A program made the translations under genes and the position numbers. Shown here in pieces: positions 33,628-42,076 of a stretch of DNA of 64,000 nt. The notes under the pieces were generated by a model. That model did not search any database. It was not told the DNA's origin and saw only the letters and a program-made list of their open reading frames with translations. Numbering within the stretch: the stretch's first letter is position 1; each line of letters opens with the position of its first letter. Source of the stretch: DAOLCO01 sp964612555 (GTDB taxonomy: Bacteria > Bdellovibrionota_C > UBA2361 > SZUA-149 > DAOLCO01); contig CAZTBW010000003.1 of assembly GCA_964612555.1 (NCBI GenBank), positions 124,001 through 188,000 of the forward strand, written 5' to 3'.

Positions 33628-35649
33628 TTAAATACTGCCCAAAGGATGATATTGCTGTCCTTTAGGCAGTAATCCTCTTTCAAGCACTACCACCGCCGGG
33701 GACATATTTTTTACATCAATCAAAAAATCTTTGATCCATTCCTGAGCACTTTCAGGAATTAAAATTATCAAGGGAAGCTGCCTTCGCATCCTCAGTGTCG
33801 AAATTATTTCATGAATACGCTCAAGCACAATGGAATATTTCGACTCCAGGGATATGTTGATTTCATTAGTATCATACTCATTAGAAACCATTTCTGAAGT
33901 ATAGTCACTGACCATGATAGTACGAATCAAACCATCTGAAGCAGAAAAACTTGATTTATACTTGTTAATTGCCAGATCAACATAGTTTTTTATGACCAAC
34001 TCTTCATCATCAGAAATAATAAGCGCATCAATAATACCGGCAATATCAAAACCATTTAGCCCATAACTGTGCAATAATCTTGAAATCTCAAGAATAGAAC
34101 GGTAACCGATTTCTTTTACCACTTCCAGATACTCGGCTTGTTCAGGTTTCCTTACCGATGTAAATTTTAAATATTCAAATAATTCCTCGGCAGTAACAAA
34201 ACCGGGTATATCGTCACTAAAAACTTTCTCAATAACACTACTTACTATCCAGGCTTCATCCTTAATTGAAGAACTCATAAATGAGTTATCCAAAAAGAAC
34301 ATGTCAAATTCATTCTTTGCTACCAAAGAAACACCGGGAAGAACCTCCGGTCGATACATCATCCTTTCTGGAAAAATCACCTGTAGCATGGAATAAGGAA
34401 GCTCAAATGCATAACATGAATCAGGAATATTCAGTTCGACACTATTCCCCTCGGGTAATAGTACTTTAATATCGGAATCGGGAGTAAGCTGAAAATTAAA
34501 ATGAAATCTTTTCAGATGGTTTCTATGCCTAAGTTCAGATGCTATAGAATGAATAAAATCATGAAAAGTTTTACCACTATTTTGCAGAATACGTTCAGGT
34601 ATTTTGATAATTGGAACTTTTTGATCACAGAAACTGCAATTGTCACTTATCTCATAGGAGCCCGGAGTACTTCTTAGAACACATTGACTGGTTTTGGATA
34701 CTGTTTCAGTGGTATCGGTCTTGAAATAAATATACAAAAGTATCAACAAAAACCAAGGTTCCCAAATAAAACTTCTAGTAAAAAGTGAATATAGAGAAAA
34801 TAAAACTAATACCAGAACAAGGAAAAACGGTTTACTAAAGTTTTTAATTACCGTCAGATTTTTATTTCCCCCAGTTGAAACATGAGAAACCGCAAGTAGC
34901 AAAGGAACAAGAAATAAAATTCCATCAAACAGCATAAGAAAGCCGAAGAGTGATGCTTCCGATAGCACCTCAAGAATATTCATTGAGGACCACCTGTCTG
35001 ATTGTGGTAAATTTGATAATAATAATCTTCCCAGAAAAAAAATGATTGTCGAAAGACAAATAAGAAAGAGGTTTCCTATAGTCAATCTCATTCCGGCATC
35101 AAGAGATCCAAGCTGAACAGATTTGTCGAGAATTTTTTTTCTTTCACGACTGGCAGACTCAGGGCTTAAAAGTCCATCCCTTTTTTCTGTATCGATGCTC
35201 GCCTGTTGTCCGGGTAGTGCATCCAGATAAAATCGCGCAATGATCTCACCATATCTAACCAAACCTCTTGCAACTATCTGCCAGTAAAAAGTTAGAAAAA
35301 AGAGAAATACAAAAAATGACAATATTGGAGAATCGAATATACCCTTAAAAGACGACAGGAGTCCCGGAATTTCACTACCACGAGTAACTCCAAGTAAAAC
35401 CAGAATCACAAAAAATGTTCTGGATGTAAAATAGTAGATAAAGTATGTACTGGATTTTCGGATTAAACCTTCATATTTTTCTTCAGAACATAAAAGGTAA
35501 GATGAAATAACAAGAAAAAATATGTATAAGGTATCAAGCAGGCTTTTTGGATTTATATAAAAATAAATTAAAGCCCCAAGAAAGGATAGCAAAAAAAACA
35601 GCTTTCTGGCACCAGTCCCAAATGTTCCAGAGATTTTTATTACGCTCAT
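33628..35649 (-). CDS. FlhA/SctV-family export apparatus protein (divergent)
   Basis: 673 residues, the normal SctV/FlhA length. An N-terminal membrane half with seven or eight helices contains ARFYLDALPGQQASID (138-153) and SLDAGMRL (182-189), which match the strongly conserved cytoplasmic loop of FlhA/SctV (LDALPGKQMAIDAD then GAMDGA). LFDGILFLVPLLLAV (about 239-254) fits the last conserved helix. The C-terminal cytoplasmic half (about 345-673) contains EYLEVVKEIGYRSILEISRLL, the ring-forming domain pattern. The first helices depart from the FHIPEP signature and the linker has an unusual CSFC (338-341). It would form the export gate ring. Located directly after TadC, with no SctR/S/T/U alongside. 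Confidence 0.8.
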   Translation of the reverse strand: MSVIKISGTFGTGARKLFFLLSFLGALIYFYINPKSLLDTLYIFFLVISSYLLCSEEKYEGLIRKSSTYFIYYFTSRTFFVILVLLGVTRGSEIPGLLSSFKGIFDSPILSFFVFLFFLTFYWQIVARGLVRYGEIIARFYLDALPGQQASIDTEKRDGLLSPESASRERKKILDKSVQLGSLDAGMRLTIGNLFLICLSTIIFFLGRLLLSNLPQSDRWSSMNILEVLSEASLFGFLMLFDGILFLVPLLLAVSHVSTGGNKNLTVIKNFSKPFFLVLVLVLFSLYSLFTRSFIWEPWFLLILLYIYFKTDTTETVSKTSQCVLRSTPGSYEISDNCSFCDQKVPIIKIPERILQNSGKTFHDFIHSIASELRHRNHLKRFHFNFQLTPDSDIKVLLPEGNSVELNIPDSCYAFELPYSMLQVIFPERMMYRPEVLPGVSLVAKNEFDMFFLDNSFMSSSIKDEAWIVSSVIEKVFSDDIPGFVTAEELFEYLKFTSVRKPEQAEYLEVVKEIGYRSILEISRLLHSYGLNGFDIAGIIDALIISDDEELVIKNYVDLAINKYKSSFSASDGLIRTIMVSDYTSEMVSNEYDTNEINISLESKYSIVLERIHEIISTLRMRRQLPLIILIPESAQEWIKDFLIDVKNMSPAVVVLERGLLPKGQQYHPLGSI

Positions 35650-35708
35650 GCATGAACCTGTGATTTGGTATAACCCTTTGTTTTTTTCTCATACAACTTC
35701 ATTAGTGA

Positions 35709-36647
35709 TCAGGACATACCTTCAGAAAGCCTTACTATGAGTCCGGCAAGAAGCATTCCGAAGAAACCTATAAAGACAAGAGCAAGAGCACCAGTAGCCT
35801 TGGTGGGAAGTGCGGTAATTTTTGTTTCTATCATTAATTGTCTTGCAAGCGTAACAGAATCAGATAATTCCTGGAGCTGTCTTGATATCTCACCACCATG
35901 CCGGGCGCACTGTCCAAGAAACATGAAAGCATTTTTTACTTCGTTCAAACCGACAACCTCACCCACATCAGTAAGCGCTTCTTCGAGCGCCATTCCGGCT
36001 TTCATCAACTTAAGCACTTGAGTAAAAAGTTCGGTAATCGCATTGTGGGAACCCCGCTCATCAGCCATTTCTACAACATAAGTAATACACGGACCAATAT
36101 CCAGAGAACTACTAACTCCTATAGATATCTGTTCGATCACTAATGGCAGATAGTACATATATTCATCTTCACGTTTTCGTATTTTCCTGTCAAGCATTGC
36201 CTGGGGATAGAGATACCCGCATATCAGACCAGCAAATATGCCGAGCACTCCTAACTGAAATCCACCAAGTGCCTGCATAAGAAAAAAAGAGAATACAGGC
36301 CCTACTAAAAGACTTATCTTTTTACTTCTAGCATATTTGTCTCTATCAACCTTTGTGAGATACCCAGCTCTAAAAAGCTTAACTTCTTCAGAATTAAGAT
36401 TTCTGGATGTAACAGTATTTTTACCCAATTTATTCTGGACATCTTCGATTTCCAGTCCCGCATTATTTTGACGTGCGAGATTTCTATGTACTTTACCAAC
36501 AGCTTGCTCATTACCGTGTTTCCCGGATCTGGTAAGAGTCGCAAGTCTCGGATCCGTTTCGGGTTTAAAAATATAAGTAAACACCAAACCAAGACCTATC
36601 AGGCAAATACATACGAGTGCAATTAAAATTATAGTAACTGTGCTCAT
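35709..36647 (-). CDS. tadC: Tad pilus inner-membrane protein TadC
   Basis: 312 residues from the ATG at 36647, four bases after the tadB stop; an upstream start would overlap tadB. The type II secretion F domain occupies the C-terminal half: YYLPLVIEQISIGVSSSLDI, then LFTQVLKLMKAGMALEEAL and CARHGGEISRQLQELSD, with three or four transmembrane helices. With TadB it forms the membrane platform turned by the TadA ATPase to assemble Flp pili. It keeps the family order tadA-tadB-tadC and is followed 60 bases later by the SctV-like gene. Confidence 0.9.
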   Translation of the reverse strand: MSTVTIILIALVCICLIGLGLVFTYIFKPETDPRLATLTRSGKHGNEQAVGKVHRNLARQNNAGLEIEDVQNKLGKNTVTSRNLNSEEVKLFRAGYLTKVDRDKYARSKKISLLVGPVFSFFLMQALGGFQLGVLGIFAGLICGYLYPQAMLDRKIRKREDEYMYYLPLVIEQISIGVSSSLDIGPCITYVVEMADERGSHNAITELFTQVLKLMKAGMALEEALTDVGEVVGLNEVKNAFMFLGQCARHGGEISRQLQELSDSVTLARQLMIETKITALPTKATGALALVFIGFFGMLLAGLIVRLSEGMS

Positions 36648-36651
36648 TTTG

Positions 36652-37641
36652 TTAAATTTTAATCTCAGTGATTTTTTTCTGGATATAAAAGCCAAAAATA
36701 CTAACCATGGCACCACTTTGAAAAATCATTTGCCCTGTATCGTTTATGAATGCTCCAACTACGATATCAGGTGCACTCAAATAAACCGCTAAAAGAGTAC
36801 CAAGCATGACAAGAGCAATCATAACTCCGGAACTGCGCTCCAAAGCCACAGCTCCAACCGCTTTTTTTCGGAACTCCTGCCGTTTTCTTACCTGCTTTGA
36901 AAGACGTTCAATTGTCTTCGAAAAATTACCTCCCACTCTCCTGCTGAGAATAAGACCTTGTACAAATAAATCAATTTCAGGATGAGGAATGGTTTCTCCA
37001 AAAGCATTTATCGCCTGTTCTTCCTGAATACCAAGTCGTATTCTCTCAAGCATGAGTTCTATTTCAGCTCTGAGAAGAGAATCCTCTGAAAATCCCTCTG
37101 CTGCTGACTGGAGTGCCGTTAATGAATTCATCCCGGATTTCAATCTGCTGACAAATGCCATTAAAAAATCAGGATAATCTCTGTCAAAGTTATTAAATCT
37201 TTTTTTTATTTTTCTTTCCAGGATGACATCGATTAATAAAGGTGTCATCAATATTGATAAAATGATCAAGGGTAGCTTCAGAAAAGAATAAATTCCGGCA
37301 ACCACAACTACAGTAACACAAAGCTGGATCACCCTGTACTGAAATGCCGTAATCTTCCATCGTGCATAATATATCCTTTTACTTAGACCGGGTTTCTGCA
37401 CGTCCTCCTTCCTCTTGTTTGCAGTACCCTGGTGTGCCGCAAGAAGTGCGGCTTTGCCTTTATCCTTCACTACTTTTGAAGTTCCTTTCCCCTGAGCAGA
37501 TTGTTTTTGAGATTGTATCAGATTTTTAAGTGATTCTTCAGCAACAGCAGAATCACTGTCAGACATGATAAAAAAAAGTGCGATGAGTATCATAACTACT
37601 CCGACCCCACCGCCAACTATATATAGAAGAACCTCATTCAT
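36652..37641 (-). CDS. tadB: Tad pilus inner-membrane protein TadB
   Basis: 329 residues. An N-terminal transmembrane helix (about 5-26), then a cytoplasmic linker, helices near 110-140 and the T2SSF domain: RDYPDFLMAFVSRLKSGMN, LMLERIRLGIQEEQAI, HPEIDLFVQGLILSRRVGGN and FRKKAVGAVALERSSG, ending with two transmembrane helices. This is the TadB half of the Tad platform. It follows tadA by 14 bases. Confidence 0.92.
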   Translation of the reverse strand: MNEVLLYIVGGGVGVVMILIALFFIMSDSDSAVAEESLKNLIQSQKQSAQGKGTSKVVKDKGKAALLAAHQGTANKRKEDVQKPGLSKRIYYARWKITAFQYRVIQLCVTVVVVAGIYSFLKLPLIILSILMTPLLIDVILERKIKKRFNNFDRDYPDFLMAFVSRLKSGMNSLTALQSAAEGFSEDSLLRAEIELMLERIRLGIQEEQAINAFGETIPHPEIDLFVQGLILSRRVGGNFSKTIERLSKQVRKRQEFRKKAVGAVALERSSGVMIALVMLGTLLAVYLSAPDIVVGAFINDTGQMIFQSGAMVSIFGFYIQKKITEIKI

Positions 37642-37655
37642 AATGCCCGTATCAC

Positions 37656-39107
37656 TCAGCGCTTAACTATATCGTTGGTACTTGAATCACGATCAAAATT
37701 AAACCCTATATACTTTGGTGCGTCACCAAGATAGATACCATTCCTTTCAAGAACTTCATCGTAAAAACTTGAATAGGATAATACTTCCCACACAGGATTA
37801 TCTCCTTGCTGAACAAGCTTGAACATGGGTCTGATCTGAATGTTACCTTCTGAAAAGTTACCTACTTCAATTACTTCAGCCATTCGCACCCGACCACTTG
37901 CTTTTTCTCTGGTCTGCCAGATGACAATATCAACTGCAAGCGCAATCTGTTGTCTGATAATATCCGTACTTACTCCCCTTTGTGCTCTCCCAAGAAGAGA
38001 TTCTAGCCTGGTAAGAGTTTCCCTGGCGTTTCTTGCATGCACAGTAGACATCCCGCAATGACCTGTCTGGGCAGCTTCGAGAAACGACTCAGCTGCTTCC
38101 GGGGTTCTCATCTCACCCAAAATAACTCTCGTAGGACACATTCGAAGAGTAGTGCGTATGTGCTCCTGCAAAGTTACTTCACCCATTCCTTCAGTATTTG
38201 CAGTTCTTGATACAAGACTCCTGAAATACGGATGATCAAAGTTAAGTTCCGGAGTATCTTCAACCGCAATAATACTCTCATCCGGTCTAAACTGTGTTCC
38301 AAGTGATTTCATCAGGGTTGTCTTCCCCGTACCCGTTTCTCCGGAAATTATAAAAGTATGTTCTACCGTTCTTGTAAGCGCTGCAAGATAGTTCACAATC
38401 AGGGGAGGAGCTACTTGATACGACACAAGACTTTCAAGACTGACCTCACTAATCCTTGGAACACGAATCGTGACAAGTGGACCTTTAGAACCACACACGC
38501 TCTTGTGCACCGCACAAATTCGTTTCCCATCAGGAAAAGATGCGTCAATTGTATGCTGCTGAGTGGATAAACTTTTTCCGAGTCTGAAAAGTATTCTGTC
38601 AATGAAAGTTGCGTATGCTTCCTGACTTGCCCAACGAAGCGGGGTAATTTCACTCATCTTCCCACGTTGTAAAACCACCGTTTTAAAATCGTAGCAATGA
38701 ATATCAGTTACTTCAGGATTATCAATAAGAGGTTGCAGCACACCCCATCCAAAAAGATCTTGCTTCAGAGCGACAATAATTTCAGCACGAGTAACGTCAT
38801 CAAGAACGAACGCACGAGCAGCACAGACTCTATCAACCGCCTTTGCGATATGCTCTTCAGAGATATCTTCACCAATAGACTGATCGCCCCTCGCTCCAAG
38901 CTCTCTTCTCGCTTCTCGCAGTACCGCATTCCCTACAGGCGAAAGTCCATCTCCTCCGGTACCCTTTTGAGAAGTGGTCTGTCGACTGCCACTCTCTATA
39001 AGTTTCTTTTCAAGCCCCTGAGTAACTTTCGCCCGCGAGGCAGGACCATCTTTCGCTCTCGTCGAAAAAAGCTCAAGCAAATTCTCTCTTTCAGTATCAT
39101 TACTCAT
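37656..39107 (-). CDS. tadA: Tad secretion ATPase TadA/CpaF
   Basis: 483 residues. Member of the secretion ATPase superfamily that powers Flp pilus assembly. Walker A is SGETGTGKTT (255-264), the Asp box EDTPEL, Walker B VILGEMRTPEAAESFLEAAQ and the His box GHCGMSTVHAR follow in order. The N-terminal domain (about 85-210) with WGVLQPLIDNPEVTDI is that of TadA. Only ATPase of the secretion type in the window. It starts 21 bases after cpaB, with no secretin gene (cpaC/rcpA) between them as in most Tad loci. Confidence 0.95.
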   Translation of the reverse strand: MSNDTERENLLELFSTRAKDGPASRAKVTQGLEKKLIESGSRQTTSQKGTGGDGLSPVGNAVLREARRELGARGDQSIGEDISEEHIAKAVDRVCAARAFVLDDVTRAEIIVALKQDLFGWGVLQPLIDNPEVTDIHCYDFKTVVLQRGKMSEITPLRWASQEAYATFIDRILFRLGKSLSTQQHTIDASFPDGKRICAVHKSVCGSKGPLVTIRVPRISEVSLESLVSYQVAPPLIVNYLAALTRTVEHTFIISGETGTGKTTLMKSLGTQFRPDESIIAVEDTPELNFDHPYFRSLVSRTANTEGMGEVTLQEHIRTTLRMCPTRVILGEMRTPEAAESFLEAAQTGHCGMSTVHARNARETLTRLESLLGRAQRGVSTDIIRQQIALAVDIVIWQTREKASGRVRMAEVIEVGNFSEGNIQIRPMFKLVQQGDNPVWEVLSYSSFYDEVLERNGIYLGDAPKYIGFNFDRDSSTNDIVKR

Positions 39108-39128
39108 TAGTGTAAACCTTCAAAAAAC

Positions 39129-40052
39129 CTATTCAGTATATGACTTATCAAGCGCCCACCTACCTCCGCGCAATACATATTTTTTCTGCTTACCTGTAGC
39201 AGGATCTTCCACATAGAGCACACCGTCAGCCGGTGCTTCTTCAGGCTCACTCTTTTGGGGAGTTTGTCTGAGTATTTCGTTAATATCAATGATTTTTGGT
39301 TCTTCACCAAGATCACTGGGTATTTCCTTACCTCCAACAAGTACAAGGCTAAGTTCTCCTGTCGTTCTTGCAAGTTCTATGTACCGAGCCTGCTCTTCGG
39401 TTACCAGAAGAGATACCGTAACAGGACCCTGAACATCTACCCGGGGATCTTCAGGGGTATTCTGAACCCTACCCGCTACTGAGATCACTTTAACAAAACG
39501 AGCTATGGTAGCTATCTTTTTTCTTCGATCCTGCATAAAAGTCCAAAGGACATCTACTCTGGTACTTGGCTTTGCCCACCCCTCAACACCGGATCTGTTA
39601 TCAACTATGATCGTAATCAATCTGTAGCCTGCCGGAATATCTATAGAACTCAGTGGTTGAGTATCGGCAATGTCATCCATCAGTAAAGGCTGATTAGGAT
39701 TAATCAGACGTCTTGCGAACTTTTCATTTAAAGCTTGAAGCTTATCAGCAGTTACCGCATGGAGAGGAACTTTCTCTTTAGGAAAGTACTCTACATTGAA
39801 CATTTGAGAAGATAATTTATTCCCTTCTTCAATTCGAAATACCGGTATAAGAATACCAACAGAATCAAGTGAAGTTTCACTGACAACTTCCTGAACAGGA
39901 CTGGTAGTACTTGAACTCGCAGTATCCGAGTTTTGAACCACATAGATCAAAAGAAACAATAAAATCACAAGCAAGAGAACCATGATACCAATTAGTATCT
40001 TTAACTTTGCGGTTCTCGACTTTGTTGTTGCGGCACCAAATCTGGAAGACAT
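39129..40052 (-). CDS. cpaB: Flp pilus assembly protein CpaB/RcpC
   Basis: 307 residues from the ATG at 40052, preceded by GAGGAG at eight bases; the GTG at 40061 overlaps that ribosome site and is rejected. One N-terminal transmembrane helix (about 19-43), then a SAF-type domain (about 60-125, IPVFRIEEGNKLSSQM, FARRLINPNQPLL) and the RcpC beta domain with GYRLITIIVDNRSGVEGWAKP and VDVLWTF. CpaB is periplasmic and supports the Tad secretin and channel. The secretin itself is not encoded here. Confidence 0.92.
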   Translation of the reverse strand: MSSRFGAATTKSRTAKLKILIGIMVLLLVILLFLLIYVVQNSDTASSSTTSPVQEVVSETSLDSVGILIPVFRIEEGNKLSSQMFNVEYFPKEKVPLHAVTADKLQALNEKFARRLINPNQPLLMDDIADTQPLSSIDIPAGYRLITIIVDNRSGVEGWAKPSTRVDVLWTFMQDRRKKIATIARFVKVISVAGRVQNTPEDPRVDVQGPVTVSLLVTEEQARYIELARTTGELSLVLVGGKEIPSDLGEEPKIIDINEILRQTPQKSEPEEAPADGVLYVEDPATGKQKKYVLRGGRWALDKSYTE

Positions 40053-40340
40053 AGCTATCACTCCTCTCCGTGAGAAAGAACAATTCAGAAATATATTTAC
40101 TACAGTAAAGAATATCTATTCACCTATATTATAGATGAATCGAGATAACTTACGATTTTAAAATATCGGCAATGTAAGAAAAAAACTTAGCAATTTATTT
40201 AATCAAAACAAAAGGATATGAAATTACTACGTAAAAGAGTCTGGTAAGGAAAAAAACGAGAATTGAAGGAGAAATAAAGATCTGGGCGTTTGTCTGTTTA
40301 TTTTATGAGACATACGCCCAAATCTGAAATAGGGAAGCCC
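40053..40340. other. Spacer between flp and cpaB
   Basis: About 290 bases. It contains the flp terminator (40284-40319). The remaining AT-rich stretch before cpaB should hold a promoter for the cpaB-tadABC run, since the pilin message is terminated, but no convincing hexamer pair stands out. No coding sequence seen. Confidence 0.45.
40284..40319 (-). terminator. Terminator after the Flp pilin gene
   Basis: GGGCGT-T-TGTCT (40284-40295) pairs with AGACA-T-ACGCCC (40308-40319): eleven base pairs with one internal mismatch and a 12-base loop. On the minus strand it is followed by AGATCTTTATTTCT. It lies 21 bases past the pilin stop and would make the abundant pilin message separate from cpaB-tadABC. 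Confidence 0.75.
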
Positions 40341-40511
40341 CTATGAAAGAGCACTACCTACCTGAGAAAACTTAGTAGATGCCCCAGTCTGCATAAACGA
40401 TATAACCGCCATAAGAGCAATAGCCATTAAAGCAACAAGCAGCGCATACTCAACCATTGTAGCTCCCTTGTCATCTTTTTTCTCTTCTAAATTTTTTGTA
40501 TCCATGGACAT
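40341..40511 (-). CDS. flp: Flp-type major pilin
   Basis: 56 residues, too short for most gene finders. A polar leader ends in DDKG and the mature part starts ATMVEYALLVALMAIAL: the class III prepilin cut site Gly16-Ala17 with Glu at +5 and a single hydrophobic helix, the hallmark of Flp/Fap pilins. AAGGTG lies upstream of the ATG. It polymerises into the thin Tad pilus used for surface attachment. It has its own promoter (40549-40576) and terminator. The dedicated prepilin peptidase (TadV/CpaA) is not in the window. Confidence 0.93.
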   Translation of the reverse strand: MSMDTKNLEEKKDDKGATMVEYALLVALMAIALMAVISFMQTGASTKFSQVGSALS

Positions 40512-40548
40512 ATTTATCACCTTATTATGTTAACAAATTCAACTATAT

Positions 40549-40576
40549 ATTGTATCAAAAATCATAAAACATACAA
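40549..40576 (-). promoter_or_regulatory. Promoter for the Flp pilin gene
   Basis: On the minus strand TTGTAT (40576-40571), 16 bases, TACAAT (40554-40549). The -10 matches five of six consensus bases; the -35 matches three. It is about 40 bases upstream of the pilin start in an AT-rich spacer. Confidence 0.45.
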
Positions 40577-40675
40577 AAATCTTCAAACAGCCTAGCCTCC
40601 ATACACCTCTAAAGGAGATTGTAACGGTAAAACCACAAAAGAGCTATAGGTAAAAAACTGATTTATTCGTATCTT

Positions 40676-41956
40676 TTAATCCTGTAGAACCCTTGAGTCA
40701 ACACTTTTTTCTGCTCTTGTACTAACTTCGTCCTTGGTGCTCCTTGGAAGCAGGCGTTCCCACCAGTTTGATGGACCTTCCTCTTCCAGATCAGTAGACC
40801 TGTTAATCAAATCAAGCCCTTCGGCTATGGCTTCAAGCTGCATTCTGGTAGATCTGCCGCCTTTACTATACAAGGTACCCCCACTGCCTGGCCACTGAGA
40901 ACCTTTAGCATCTGAAGGCAGCGGCGGAAGTCTCCATGGTCGGGAACCCAGGTTATGTCCTTCCAAAGTAGCTTCAATCTCCGGTAAAACAAGTAACTGT
41001 CCACTATAACCATTGACCAGAAAACTTATTCTCTCAGTTCCAACTACGAGTGCCTTAACGTAGGACAAATAGAGATCAAGTGCGGTGAGCCCAAGTAAAG
41101 TATCATCAATAACGATAAGGACCTCATCAGCAGCTCTCATAAGCGCACCACAGGCAGGACCGATTCTCCCTGCAGTATCAATAATAACTATATCGTTCAT
41201 GACTCTGGCTAGTTCGACCACCCTCTGAGTAATATTCATCCCATCAGTATGACACACAAGGTCCATCGCTTCTGCCATACTGTCAGGTGGCATCAAAACC
41301 GAAACATAATCACTTACAGGGGTAAGTGCTTCTGTCACGGTATCTCTTGTAATATCAATAGAGCCATTCACCCATCCACTCACTACGCCAGCCGCTGGAC
41401 CACCAACCGCTAAAGATCTGCTTAAATCGCGAGTTTCAACATCAAGATCCCATAAGACCGTCTGACGTCTGTAGACATCACATACCTGGGCAAGGGCAGC
41501 GGCGATAGTGGTAGCACCAGTTCCTCCCTTCGCATGAGAAACAACAATAACCTTTCCTTCTCTTACTTTTCCCTGTTTTCTGAACTCTGAGTGAATGCTC
41601 ACCAGTTCCTGGAGAAGATCAAGAGGAGAACTATCATCAGTTAAGACTTTTCTCACACCAGCAGAGTGCGCCTGTCGAAATGCTCCACCAGAATAGGCTT
41701 CGTCAGTCACATACATCACAACATGTAACCAGGGAGAGTTAGCAAGTACGGTTCTTGCAAGCTGTGGACCCACTTCTCCAAGACCAGAACCAAGAATCAA
41801 AACTTCTGCATCATCAACATGAGATAACACTTCCCTGTCTGAAACAAGCTTGATTCTCAAATCAAGCATTTCAACATCACTCTGACTGAATGACTGGATT
41901 CTTCTGGCACAACGAGCCTGACCTTCAGCAGTGTTTTCTACAATAAGCGCTTTCAC
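40676..41956 (-). CDS. tadZ: Tad localisation ATPase TadZ/CpaE
   Basis: 426 residues. An N-terminal receiver-like domain (about 1-125) without a clear phosphoacceptor set is followed by a MinD/ParA-type ATPase with deviant Walker A KGGTGAT (143-149), a switch region containing LWDLDVETRDLSRSL and IVIIDTAGRIG. This receiver plus MinD order is TadZ/CpaE, which places the Tad machine at a cell pole. A C-terminal tail of about 60 charged residues is extra. It is upstream of flp on the same strand, separated by 164 bases with the pilin promoter. Confidence 0.92.
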   Translation of the reverse strand: MKALIVENTAEGQARCARRIQSFSQSDVEMLDLRIKLVSDREVLSHVDDAEVLILGSGLGEVGPQLARTVLANSPWLHVVMYVTDEAYSGGAFRQAHSAGVRKVLTDDSSPLDLLQELVSIHSEFRKQGKVREGKVIVVSHAKGGTGATTIAAALAQVCDVYRRQTVLWDLDVETRDLSRSLAVGGPAAGVVSGWVNGSIDITRDTVTEALTPVSDYVSVLMPPDSMAEAMDLVCHTDGMNITQRVVELARVMNDIVIIDTAGRIGPACGALMRAADEVLIVIDDTLLGLTALDLYLSYVKALVVGTERISFLVNGYSGQLLVLPEIEATLEGHNLGSRPWRLPPLPSDAKGSQWPGSGGTLYSKGGRSTRMQLEAIAEGLDLINRSTDLEEEGPSNWWERLLPRSTKDEVSTRAEKSVDSRVLQD

Positions 41957-42076
41957 TCTATAGCCCCAAAAAATAAAATAAAAATTTCCACTACCTTATG
42001 ATGCTCTACGAGGAGAAAAAGATTTTAAGAATGCGCATTCCATGAATTTCTTCTTGCAGGATCCAGGGATCGTTTT

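Noticed and set aside
38697..39110. 137-codon plus-strand frame antisense to tadA
   Set aside because: tadA motifs are complete on the other strand; no start signal.
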